From positions 62,001 to 126,000 of the forward strand of contig JAGCDJ010000042.1 of NCBI GenBank assembly GCA_017651185.1: 64,000 nt of DNA, read 5' to 3'. The notes beneath the pieces are model-generated. The model did not search any database. It saw nothing but the letters and a program-made list of their open reading frames with translations, and was not told where the DNA came from. Below, in pieces: positions 26,180 to 34,326 of this stretch. Both the position numbers and the translations under genes were made by a program. Each line of letters opens with the position of its first letter. Position 1 is the stretch's first letter. The DNA is from Bacteroidales bacterium (lineage in GTDB: Bacteria; Bacteroidota; Bacteroidia; Bacteroidales; ML635J-15).

Positions 26180-27112
26180 ATGACAGAAAAAGTTAAATGC
26201 CTGATTATAGGTTCAGGTCCTGCTGGTTTCACTGCAGCAATATATGCGTCGAGAGCAAATTTAAGTCCAGTTGTTTACGAAGGTTTGCAGCCGGGCGGTC
26301 AGTTGACAATTACTACCGAAATTGAGAATTTTCCAGGTTATCCCAATGGAGTTACCGGTCCCGAAATGATGAATCAGCTTCGCGAGCAGGCAAAGCGCTT
26401 CGGCACAGATGTTCGCAGTGGTATTATTACCGAGGTTGATTTTTCGCACCGTCCTTTCCATGTAGTTGTTGACAATGGTGATGAAATTGATGCCGAAGTT
26501 GTGATTATTGCTACTGGTGCAACAGCCAACTATCTTGGACTTGAGTCGGAGCAGAAGCTCAAGGGCTTTGGTGTATCGGCTTGTGCTACCTGCGACGGAT
26601 TTTTCTATCGCAAGAAGGATGTCGCAGTAGTTGGTGGTGGCGATACTGCTGCCGAGGAAGCTACCTATCTCGCAGGCATTTGCAACAAGGTTTATATGAT
26701 TGTTCGTCGTGACGAACTTCGTGCCTCAAAGGCAATGCAGCAGCGCGTAATGGAAAATCCGAAAATCGAAGTGCTTTGGAACTGCAATACAAAGGAAGTA
26801 CTTGGTAACGAGATGGATGGTGTGACTGGCGCTCGTCTGCTCAACAACAAGACCAACGAGGAAAAGGTAATCGACATTAGTGGTTTCTTTGTTGCTATCG
26901 GTCATACGCCTAACACAAAGGTATTTGCAAAGTACATTGACCTTGACGATAAGGGTTACATAAAGACAGTTCCTGGTACAGCTAAGACCAATGTTCCTGG
27001 TGTGTTTGCATGTGGCGATGTTCAGGATCCAAATTACCGTCAGGCAATTACGGCTGCCGGTTCGGGATGCAAGGCTGCTATTGATGCAGAGCATTTCTTG
27101 TTGGAATACTAG
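26180..27112 (+). CDS. trxB: Thioredoxin reductase
   Basis: The 310 residues show the FAD motif GSGPAGFTAAIYASRA, the redox-active CATC pair (about 135-138), the NADPH motif GGGDTAAEEA and the C-terminal FAD contact GVFACGDVQD. It passes electrons from NADPH to thioredoxin in the cytoplasm. Length and motifs are typical of the low-molecular-weight bacterial enzyme. A hairpin lies before the next gene, nth. Confidence 0.95.
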   Translation: MTEKVKCLIIGSGPAGFTAAIYASRANLSPVVYEGLQPGGQLTITTEIENFPGYPNGVTGPEMMNQLREQAKRFGTDVRSGIITEVDFSHRPFHVVVDNGDEIDAEVVIIATGATANYLGLESEQKLKGFGVSACATCDGFFYRKKDVAVVGGGDTAAEEATYLAGICNKVYMIVRRDELRASKAMQQRVMENPKIEVLWNCNTKEVLGNEMDGVTGARLLNNKTNEEKVIDISGFFVAIGHTPNTKVFAKYIDLDDKGYIKTVPGTAKTNVPGVFACGDVQDPNYRQAITAAGSGCKAAIDAEHFLLEY

Positions 27113-27134
27113 AAACATAAATTTTGTAATATTT

Positions 27135-27166
27135 ATCCTGCCGTGCTTGCGCGGTAGGATGTTTTA
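27135..27166 (+). terminator. Hairpin between trxB and nth
   Basis: The stem ATCCTGCCG / CGGTAGGAT has one G-T pair and is followed by GTTTTA. The T run is weak, so this may only partly stop transcription; nth starts 10 nt later. Confidence 0.5.
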
Positions 27167-27175
27167 TGCTCGAAA

Positions 27176-27823
27176 ATGACTAAGAAAGAAAGATACGAAA
27201 AGGTTCTTGCTTGGTTCAAGCAGAATATGGGCGAGGTGGAGACCGAATTGCATTACGGTTCGCCATTCCAGTTGCTTGTGGCGGTGATGTTGTCGGCACA
27301 ATGTACCGACAAACGCGTGAATATGGTAACACCGGCATTGTTTGAGGCTTATCCCGATGCACAGTCGATGAGCAAGGCAAGCGATGCGGACATTCTGTCT
27401 TATGTCAAGTCGGTTACATATCCCAATGCTAAGGCAAAACATCTGCTCGAAACAGCAAAAATCGTAGCCGAAAGTTATGGCGGCGAAGTCCCTGATGATG
27501 ACAAACTTTTGCAGAAACTTCCTGGTGTTGGACGCAAGACTGCCCATGTGGTTCAGGCTGTCCTTTTCAATCGTCCAGAAATGCCCGTGGATACTCATGT
27601 TTTCAGGGTGTCGGCGCGCATAGGGTTGACGACAAATGCAAAAAATGTGCTTCAGACCGAAAAGCAACTCGTAAAATACATTCCAAAGTCCGATATTCCC
27701 GATGCTCACCACTATCTGATACTCCACGGACGGTATGTTTGCACGGCTCGCTCTCCAAAGTGTACATCATGCGGAATATCAGCATATTGTGCGTTTTATC
27801 AACAAAATACTAACATTGGTTGA
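27176..27823 (+). CDS. nth: Endonuclease III, DNA glycosylase/AP lyase
   Basis: The 215 residues have the helix-hairpin-helix LPGVGRKTAHVV with catalytic Lys, the catalytic Asp in VDTHVFRVSAR and a C-terminal [4Fe-4S] cluster C-x6-C-x2-C-x5-C (CTARSPKCTSCGISAYC). It removes oxidised pyrimidines and nicks AP sites in base excision repair. Confidence 0.95.
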   Translation: MTKKERYEKVLAWFKQNMGEVETELHYGSPFQLLVAVMLSAQCTDKRVNMVTPALFEAYPDAQSMSKASDADILSYVKSVTYPNAKAKHLLETAKIVAESYGGEVPDDDKLLQKLPGVGRKTAHVVQAVLFNRPEMPVDTHVFRVSARIGLTTNAKNVLQTEKQLVKYIPKSDIPDAHHYLILHGRYVCTARSPKCTSCGISAYCAFYQQNTNIG

Positions 27824-27868
27824 AATTTGGATACTTATAATTATTTTCGCGACCGAGAATATTGAGTT

Positions 27869-29647
27869 ATGGAGAAGGATATAGTAAAGTATATCGGAGA
27901 GGTATTGTCCGACTTGTATGTTGTTGATTCAAAGTCGGTAACAATCTCATTAGAAAGAACAAAACCTGGAATCGACGGCGATTTCACGGTTGTGGTTTTC
28001 CCGTTCACGAAGTATAGCAAGAAGAGTCCTATGGATACTGCCAAGGAAATTGGCGTTTCGTTGAAGGCTCGTTGCGAGGACATTGATTCCTACAATGTGA
28101 TTCAGGGATTCTTGAATATTACAATGACGCACGAATATTGGTTGAAGCGACTTAACAATCTTGCAGCACTGGCTAAAAAGAAGGACACTTCAAAGAAGCC
28201 GTTGATAATGGTTGAATTTTCGTCGCCAAATACCAACAAGCCGTTGCATCTTGGTCATTTGCGTAACAATTTCCTCGGAGATTCTGTGTCACGCATCATA
28301 AAGGCCGCTGGAAACAATGTTATGAAGGTTAACCTTGTGAACGACAGGGGAATTCATATTTGCAAGTCGATGATTGCTTGGTTGAAGTGGGGTAACGGCG
28401 TTACTCCTGAATCGGCAGGCAAGAAAGGCGATAAACTTGTCGGTGACTTCTATGTGCTGTTCAGCAATAAGTACAAGGAAGAAATTGCTGCTTTGAAAGC
28501 AACTGGACTTAGCGATGAGGAAGCCGAGAAGAAGTCGGCTCTTATGGCAGAAACCCGTGAAATGCTTCAGAAGTGGGAAGCAGGTGACGAGGAAGTTCGC
28601 CGTGTATGGAAAATGATGAACGAATGGGTATATGCTGGTTTCGATGAGACTTACAAGAAAATCGGCATTTCATTCGATAGAATATATTATGAATCACAGA
28701 CATATCTGCTTGGTAAGTCGATAGTGCAGAAAGGTCTCGACCGTGGCGTTTTTGTTCGCGATGCCGATACATCTGTTTGGATTGACCTTACCAACGAAGG
28801 TCTCGACCGCAAAATCTTGCTCCGTAGTGATGGCACTACCGTTTACATGACTCAGGACATTGGTACTGCAGCTCAGCGTTTCGATGAATATCATCCCGAC
28901 AAGATGATATATGTTGTTGGTAATGAGCAAGATTATCATTTCGCAGTACTGAAGAAGGTCGTTCAGCGTTTGGGCGAGGACTACTACGACAAGATTTTCC
29001 ATCTTTCGTATGGTATGGTCGAGCTTCCCGAAGGCAAGATGAAGTCGCGTGAAGGTACTGTTGTCGATGCCGACGACCTTGTTGCCGACATGATTGAAAC
29101 TGCCCGTGCAATTTCCGAGGAAAACGGCAAGCTTGGCGACTTGAGCGAAGCAGAACGTAACCGCATCATCGAAATGATTGCAATAGGCGCACTCAAGTAT
29201 TTCATCCTCAAGGTTGACCCGAAGAAGCAGATGGTTTTCAATCCTAAGGAATCCATCGATTTCAACGGAAATACTGGACCTTTCATACAATACACACACG
29301 CACGTATCTGCTCAATATTGCGTAAGGCAAAAGAACAGAATATCAATCTTACAAAGCGTATTTCCGAGGATGTCCATCTGCTCGACAAGGAGGTAAGCAT
29401 AATTTCCAACTTGTGCTCGTTTGACAGGGTTGTTGAGGAGTCGGCCAAGAAGTTCGACCCGGGACAGGTTGCCAACTATGTGTATAATTTATGCAAGGAA
29501 TTCAACCAGTTCTACCACGACTATTCCATCCTCAACGAGAATGATCCTAATGTGATTTTGCTCCGTCTGCGCTTGTCACAACAGGTTGCAAAGACCATAA
29601 AGGATGGCATGGGATTGCTAGGAATCGAAGTTCCGGAAGTAATGTAA
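27869..29647 (+). CDS. argS: Arginyl-tRNA synthetase
   Basis: The 592 residues have the N-terminal Add1 tRNA-recognition domain (1-110), the class I HIGH-type motif HLGHLRN after SPNTNKP, a KMSK-type loop KMKSREG and a C-terminal DALR anticodon-binding domain (about 470-592). It charges tRNA-Arg. ATG 27869 fits the family N-terminus. Confidence 0.95.
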   Translation: MEKDIVKYIGEVLSDLYVVDSKSVTISLERTKPGIDGDFTVVVFPFTKYSKKSPMDTAKEIGVSLKARCEDIDSYNVIQGFLNITMTHEYWLKRLNNLAALAKKKDTSKKPLIMVEFSSPNTNKPLHLGHLRNNFLGDSVSRIIKAAGNNVMKVNLVNDRGIHICKSMIAWLKWGNGVTPESAGKKGDKLVGDFYVLFSNKYKEEIAALKATGLSDEEAEKKSALMAETREMLQKWEAGDEEVRRVWKMMNEWVYAGFDETYKKIGISFDRIYYESQTYLLGKSIVQKGLDRGVFVRDADTSVWIDLTNEGLDRKILLRSDGTTVYMTQDIGTAAQRFDEYHPDKMIYVVGNEQDYHFAVLKKVVQRLGEDYYDKIFHLSYGMVELPEGKMKSREGTVVDADDLVADMIETARAISEENGKLGDLSEAERNRIIEMIAIGALKYFILKVDPKKQMVFNPKESIDFNGNTGPFIQYTHARICSILRKAKEQNINLTKRISEDVHLLDKEVSIISNLCSFDRVVEESAKKFDPGQVANYVYNLCKEFNQFYHDYSILNENDPNVILLRLRLSQQVAKTIKDGMGLLGIEVPEVM

Positions 29648-29729
29648 CGCATATATATATTATTGTATATAGTCTCCAACGTTTTAAGAAAAATATTCGA
29701 TTGTTGGCTTAACTCTCGAAAATTTTATC

Positions 29730-29737
29730 TAACTTTG
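29730..29737 (+). promoter_or_regulatory. -7 box (TAACTTTG) of the lipoprotein / sugar transferase pair
   Basis: It matches TAnnTTTG, 29 nt before ATG 29767. TTG at 29704-29706 is a little too far upstream for an ideal -33. Confidence 0.5.
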
Positions 29738-29766
29738 CCATCTTATAACTAAAAATTAGTTAACGG

Positions 29767-30654
29767 ATGAAGAGAATATTGTTATTGACGTTCATTTTTG
29801 CGTTGGCTTTTTGTTCGTGCAAAGAAAATGATCCCACAGAGGGAGTCCCAGCATATATTCGTGTCGATGAGGCAATTATAGATATTACTGACCCTGCACA
29901 AGGTTCGGCATTGCACAATGTTTCCGACTGCTGGTTGTCGGTGGACGGAAATACAATCGGTATTTTTGAGATTCCTTTTGAAGTGCCAGTGTTGGCACGT
30001 GGCAATGTGCATATCGAGATTGAACCTGGAATAAAGACGTCGGGACTTGATGCCGACAGGGATGTGTACACGATGCTTACAAATTATTATATAGACACGG
30101 TGCTTACTCTTGATTCGACAATGGTGCTTGTTCCGCATTATTCGTATCGTTCGGGAGTTAACTTTATATTGGTTGAGAGTTTTGACCAGCTTGGTTCCAA
30201 GTTTGAGAAGGCAGATTCGAGCACTTACGATTTTTCGATTACTCAGGATGGCGCCTTGGAAGGTTATTCGATGAAGATAGAAATCCCGAAGGACGACTAT
30301 AGCGGACATTTTGAGTGCAGATCGTCCAATGTATATCCAATATCTGAAAATGGCGTGACGTTCCTTGAGATGAGTTACAAGTGTAATGACTACTTTAACT
30401 TTGGAATGTTTGGCGTGGTTGAAAGTGCTACGGCAACATCTGGTGTACGCGAAAATGTCATTACATTGTATCCTACCGATGGAAAATGGAAGCGCATATA
30501 CGTTAATCTGAACTATAATGTTACCAATTCCAATTCTAATTGTGGGCAGTTCCAACCGTTCTATACGGCAGTTAGGATTGATACGTTGAGTCCAGTAGGA
30601 CAGAATTCGGAAATATTCATTGATAACATAAAGTTGTTGCATCTTGAAAATTAG
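29767..30654 (+). CDS. Hypothetical lipoprotein
   Basis: The 295 residues start with a lipoprotein signal (LAFCSCKEND, lipidation probably on the second Cys). The rest is beta-rich: a carboxypeptidase-regulatory-like N-terminal part (IEIPFEVPVLARGNVHIEIEPGI) and a C-terminal half with VYPISENGVTFLEMSYKCNDYFNFGMFG, like a carbohydrate-binding jelly roll. The function is unknown. It abuts the sugar transferase gene, so a role in envelope polysaccharide is possible. Confidence 0.7.
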   Translation: MKRILLLTFIFALAFCSCKENDPTEGVPAYIRVDEAIIDITDPAQGSALHNVSDCWLSVDGNTIGIFEIPFEVPVLARGNVHIEIEPGIKTSGLDADRDVYTMLTNYYIDTVLTLDSTMVLVPHYSYRSGVNFILVESFDQLGSKFEKADSSTYDFSITQDGALEGYSMKIEIPKDDYSGHFECRSSNVYPISENGVTFLEMSYKCNDYFNFGMFGVVESATATSGVRENVITLYPTDGKWKRIYVNLNYNVTNSNSNCGQFQPFYTAVRIDTLSPVGQNSEIFIDNIKLLHLEN

Positions 30655-30660
30655 GTGAAA

Positions 30661-32076
30661 ATGCAGAAGGCAAGGCAGAATCTGAAATACATAGTGTTCG
30701 ATTATTTAGCGGCTGCGTTCACGTGGGGGCTTTTCTACTGCTATAGGAAGCTAGAGATTGAGCCTTCGCGTCTAGGTTATGCTGTGCCTTTGGAATTGGA
30801 CTGGAAGTTTTACGTGTCGATGGTGGCAATTCCTGTTTTCTGGCTCTTGCTTCATCTCATGAGCGGATACTATCGAACTCCGTTCCGCAAGTCGAGGGTG
30901 CATGAATTAGGTACGACCGCAGCGGTCACTTTGCTGGGCGTGGTGATACTTTTCTTCGCATTTGTACTCGACGACTGGGTAGGAAACTACAAGCAATATT
31001 ACAGTATGTTTGGCCTTTTGCTCTTTATGCAGTTCGGCTTTACATACATTCCACGTGTGATTATAACGACGGTAACGAACAATCGTGTTCATACACGTAA
31101 ACTTCGCTTTAATACTCTTATGGTCGGAAGCAACGACAAGGCGGTGGAATTGTATCGTGAACTTGAGTCGCAGAAAATATCGTCGGGGTTGAATTTCATA
31201 GGTTTCGTTTATGTCGACGAGCAGGACAGTTACCAGATGGAGAAGTTTGTGCCTAATTTCGGAAGCGTTAACGATATCCGCGAAATAATATCAAAGTACA
31301 AGATTGAGGAGATTGTAATAGCCATAGAGTCGAAGGAGCATTGTAAGATTACACGAATAATCAACAAGTTATATGGCGTTAATGTTTCGGTGAAGGTTGT
31401 GCCTGACATGTACGACATGCTAATAGGCAAGGTACGCATATCTTCTATAATAGGTATGCCGCTTATTCAGATAAACCAGAACATAATGCCAGTATGGCAG
31501 CTTTTTGCCAAGAGGTTTTTCGATATTGTATTGAGCATCTTGGCTATGATTGTGCTGTCGCCGTTGTATCTTGTGTTGTCAATAGCTGTAAAGATAAGTT
31601 CTCCGGGACCAGTTTTCTACAGCCACGAGCGTATAGGTCTAAACCATAAGCCGTTCAAGATTTATAAGTTTCGTTCGATGTATGTCAATTCCGAGCAGAA
31701 CGGACCTGCTTTAAGCAGCAAGGACGATCCGCGCATAACTAAGATTGGCAAGATAATGCGAAAGACGCGTATGGACGAAATTCCGCAGTTCTACAATGTG
31801 TTACGTGGCGACATGAGTTTGGTTGGACCAAGACCAGAACGCGAATACTATATCCAGCAGATAGTGCAAAAGGCACCGCATTACTTGCATCTTTTGTCTG
31901 TGCGTCCCGGTATAACATCTTGGGGACAAGTGAAATACGGTTATGCAGAGAATGTGGACCAGATGGTGGAAAGACTGAAATACGACATATTGTACATTGA
32001 GAACCGTTCGTTGCTTATGGACTTGAAAATCCTCATATATACAGTGAAGATTGTATTTCTTGGCAAGGGTTTGTGA
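30661..32076 (+). CDS. Polyprenyl-phosphate sugar-1-phosphate transferase (exopolysaccharide initiation)
   Basis: The 471 residues have four N-terminal membrane helices, a nucleotide-sugar-binding-like domain (about 145-250), a fifth helix (IVLSILAMIVLSPLYLVL) and the C-terminal catalytic domain with KFRSM, MDEIPQFYNVLRGDMSLVGPRPE and ITSWGQV. This is the WbaP/WcaJ family, which starts polysaccharide repeat units on undecaprenyl phosphate at the inner membrane. I prefer ATG 30661 to the GTG at 30655 that directly follows the lipoprotein stop. The sugar is unknown. No other glycosyltransferases follow, so this is not a full capsule locus. Confidence 0.9.
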   Translation: MQKARQNLKYIVFDYLAAAFTWGLFYCYRKLEIEPSRLGYAVPLELDWKFYVSMVAIPVFWLLLHLMSGYYRTPFRKSRVHELGTTAAVTLLGVVILFFAFVLDDWVGNYKQYYSMFGLLLFMQFGFTYIPRVIITTVTNNRVHTRKLRFNTLMVGSNDKAVELYRELESQKISSGLNFIGFVYVDEQDSYQMEKFVPNFGSVNDIREIISKYKIEEIVIAIESKEHCKITRIINKLYGVNVSVKVVPDMYDMLIGKVRISSIIGMPLIQINQNIMPVWQLFAKRFFDIVLSILAMIVLSPLYLVLSIAVKISSPGPVFYSHERIGLNHKPFKIYKFRSMYVNSEQNGPALSSKDDPRITKIGKIMRKTRMDEIPQFYNVLRGDMSLVGPRPEREYYIQQIVQKAPHYLHLLSVRPGITSWGQVKYGYAENVDQMVERLKYDILYIENRSLLMDLKILIYTVKIVFLGKGL

Positions 32077-32113
32077 TGAAAAATGGATTTTTTGAAAAAA
32101 AAGTCGATTTTAT

Positions 32114-32144
32114 TTTGTCCTTCCAAAAAAATGTACTACTTTTG
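32114..32144 (+). promoter_or_regulatory. Promoter of the HU gene
   Basis: TTTG (32114-32117) and TACTTTTG (32137-32144) with a 19-nt spacer match the Bacteroidetes consensus very well, leaving a ~60-nt leader. Confidence 0.7.
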
Positions 32145-32210
32145 CAATCCCTAAAAATCAATAGGGAATAGAGACGATAAATTATTTATAAACAATTAAA
32201 TATTAAGAAA

Positions 32211-32501
32211 ATGACTAAGGCAGACATTGTAAATGCAATTTCCGAAAATACCGGAATCGAAAAAATGGTAGTCCAAAAGACTGTTGAAGCTTTCATGGAA
32301 TCAGTTAAGGGTTCTTTGATTAAGGGCGAAGACGTATTTTTAAGAGGATTTGGAAGTTTTGTAGTTAAGACTAGAGCTGAAAAGACAGCAAGGGATATGG
32401 CTAAGAACACAACTATCACAATCCCAGCTCACAATATTCCAGCTTTCAAGCCGGCTAAATCATTTGTAGCAGAAGTAAAGGATAACAACAAGGTTAAATA
32501 A
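32211..32501 (+). CDS. HU-family DNA-binding protein
   Basis: The 96 residues show the HU/IHF fold: MTKADIVNAISENTG, GEDVFLRGFGSFVVKTRAEKTARDM and the DNA-binding arm with TITIPAHNIPAFKPAKSF (the conserved Pro in place). It is a nucleoid protein that bends DNA. It is followed after 8 nt by the tiny basic protein gene. Confidence 0.93.
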   Translation: MTKADIVNAISENTGIEKMVVQKTVEAFMESVKGSLIKGEDVFLRGFGSFVVKTRAEKTARDMAKNTTITIPAHNIPAFKPAKSFVAEVKDNNKVK

Positions 32502-32509
32502 TTACGATT

Positions 32510-32602
32510 ATGCCAAGCGGAAAGAAGAGAAAAAGACATAAAATGTCGACTCACAAGAGGAAAAAACGTCTTCGTAAGAATAGACATAAAAAGAAAAAAT
32601 AG
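32510..32602 (+). CDS. 30-residue AURKAIP1/COX24-domain basic protein
   Basis: An ATG-TAG frame of 30 codons, more than half Lys/Arg, begins MPSGKKRKRHKM and repeats HKRKKRLRKN. This matches the small AURKAIP1/COX24 (mS38-like) proteins annotated in Bacteroidetes between HU and RNase G genes. The mitochondrial relative sits on the small ribosomal subunit, so a ribosomal role is plausible; that is inference. It is easy to miss because of its length. Confidence 0.8.
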   Translation: MPSGKKRKRHKMSTHKRKKRLRKNRHKKKK

Positions 32603-32632
32603 TATTTTCTTTTTTTGAATTAAAAGATTATT

Positions 32633-32669
32633 CAAACCTTCGGGGGCATTTCCGAAGGTTTGATTTTTT
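32633..32669 (+). terminator. Intrinsic terminator after HU / COX24-like gene
   Basis: An 11-bp perfect stem CAAACCTTCGG / CCGAAGGTTTG, loop GGGCATTT, is followed by ATTTTTT. It separates the pair from the RNase G gene 12 nt further on. Confidence 0.9.
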
Positions 32670-32681
32670 GGCGGCAACTAA

Positions 32682-34259
32682 TTGAGAGGCGAAGTGGACG
32701 AGGAGAAAATAGAAGTATGTAGCGAGTTGTTTCTCGATGTAAGAAGCTCGGAAGTCAATATCGCGTTGCTCAACAACAAGCGTCTTGTTGAGCTTAGTAC
32801 CGAATACAGCAATGTGGATTTTTCTGTCGGTGACATTTACCTTGGCAGAGTCAATAAACTTATGCCCGGGTTGAATGCCGCTTTCGTTGATGTAGGGTAT
32901 AGGAAGGATGCCTTTTTGCATTACCTCGACCTCGGGTCGGGATTTTTGACTTTGAAGAAGTTTGTCAGGATGGGAATGGCAAAAAACAGCAACGCTCTGA
33001 CAAACATCAAGGTAGAACCCGATATTGACAAGCAGGGGAAGATTGGTGATATGCTAAAGGTCGGCGAATATGTGCTCGTGCAGATTGCAAAGGAACCAAT
33101 TTCGTCGAAAGGTCCGCGTTTGACTTGCGAGATTTCAATAGCAGGACGTAATCTTGTACTGTTGCCGTTCAATAATAGGATTTCTGTAAGTCAGAAGATT
33201 AAGTCGAGCGAAACTCGCAAGCGCCTGCGCAGTTGGATTGAAGGTCTTGTGCCAAAGAACTATGGTGTAATAGTACGTACCGTTGCTCAGGATAAAAATG
33301 TGCTCGAACTCGACAAGGAGCTGACCTCGTTGCTCGACAAGTGGAAAAATATGTTTGAGCAGTTGTCGTCTGTCGAACCGCCAAACATTGTCCTAGGTGA
33401 GATGGACAGGACTACGGCGTTTCTGCGCGATATGCTCAACTCTTCGTTTCATCAGATTGTCGTGAACGACGTTGACATGTTCAACGAGGTAAAGAAGTTT
33501 ATCTCCGAAATAGCTCCAGAAAAGACTAAAATCGTTAAGTTGTACACCGACCGTACGCCTATCTTCGATAACTACGGAATAGAAAAGCAGATAAAGACAG
33601 CCTTTGGTCGCACTGTGCCTATGCGTTCGGGTGCATATATTGTCATCGATCATACCGAGGCGGGACATGTCATTGACGTTAATTCGGGCAACAGGACAAA
33701 CTCCAAGAACGACCAGGAAACTAATGCATTGGAAGTCAATCTGATTGCAGCAGAGGAAATTGCTCGTCAGTTGCGGCTCCGCGATATGGGTGGCATTATT
33801 GTGGTTGATTTTATTGATGTGCACGATAGCGAAAGCAAGAAGGCGATATATGACAAGATGAAGGAATGCATGGCAAACGACCGTGCAAAATATCATCTGA
33901 CGCAGTTGAGCCGTTTCTGCCTGATGGAAATAACTCGTCAGCGCGTGCGTCCTGCAACCGACAAGAAGACGGCAGAAACATGCCCGTGCTGCAATGGAAC
34001 AGGAAAGATACAGGCAAGCATAAATCTCACAGATGAGATTGAAAACCAATTGAAATATATACTACGCAAGAACCAAACCAAGAAGATTACAATAAAGACG
34101 CATCCGTTTGTCGAGGCGTATATCAACAAGGGAGTTTTCAAGTCGTTGCGAAAGCAATGGCAGAAGCAGTATGACTGTAAACTGGAGGTTCTTCCGATGA
34201 TGGCGTACTCGTATATGGAATATCACTTCTTCGATGAATTTGATGAAGAATTGATGTAA
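32682..34259 (+). CDS. rng: Ribonuclease G/E
   Basis: The 525 residues have an S1 domain (about 40-130, starting VGDIYLGRVNKLMPGLNAAFVDVG), an RNase H-like and DNase I-like core with the metal-binding Asp pair (HVIDVNSGN..., GGIIVVDFIDVHD) and the zinc-link CPCCNGTGK. It processes rRNA and decays mRNA. There is no ATG in frame at the 5' end: TTG 32682 or GTG 32694 must serve, and the latter gives the usual short N-terminus. The preceding terminator means it needs its own promoter or read-through. Confidence 0.92.
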   Translation: MRGEVDEEKIEVCSELFLDVRSSEVNIALLNNKRLVELSTEYSNVDFSVGDIYLGRVNKLMPGLNAAFVDVGYRKDAFLHYLDLGSGFLTLKKFVRMGMAKNSNALTNIKVEPDIDKQGKIGDMLKVGEYVLVQIAKEPISSKGPRLTCEISIAGRNLVLLPFNNRISVSQKIKSSETRKRLRSWIEGLVPKNYGVIVRTVAQDKNVLELDKELTSLLDKWKNMFEQLSSVEPPNIVLGEMDRTTAFLRDMLNSSFHQIVVNDVDMFNEVKKFISEIAPEKTKIVKLYTDRTPIFDNYGIEKQIKTAFGRTVPMRSGAYIVIDHTEAGHVIDVNSGNRTNSKNDQETNALEVNLIAAEEIARQLRLRDMGGIIVVDFIDVHDSESKKAIYDKMKECMANDRAKYHLTQLSRFCLMEITRQRVRPATDKKTAETCPCCNGTGKIQASINLTDEIENQLKYILRKNQTKKITIKTHPFVEAYINKGVFKSLRKQWQKQYDCKLEVLPMMAYSYMEYHFFDEFDEELM

Positions 34260-34276
34260 AAGATGTAAAAGGCAAC

Positions 34277-34309
34277 AAAAAAAGGCAACCGAAAAGGTTG
34301 CCTTTTTTG
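34277..34309. terminator. Bidirectional terminator between rng and the adhesin gene
   Basis: The stem AAAAGGCAACC / GGTTGCCTTTT has a loop GAAAA, with A run before and T run after. It serves both convergent genes. Confidence 0.9.
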
Positions 34310-34326
34310 ATTAATAGCATGGTTTC

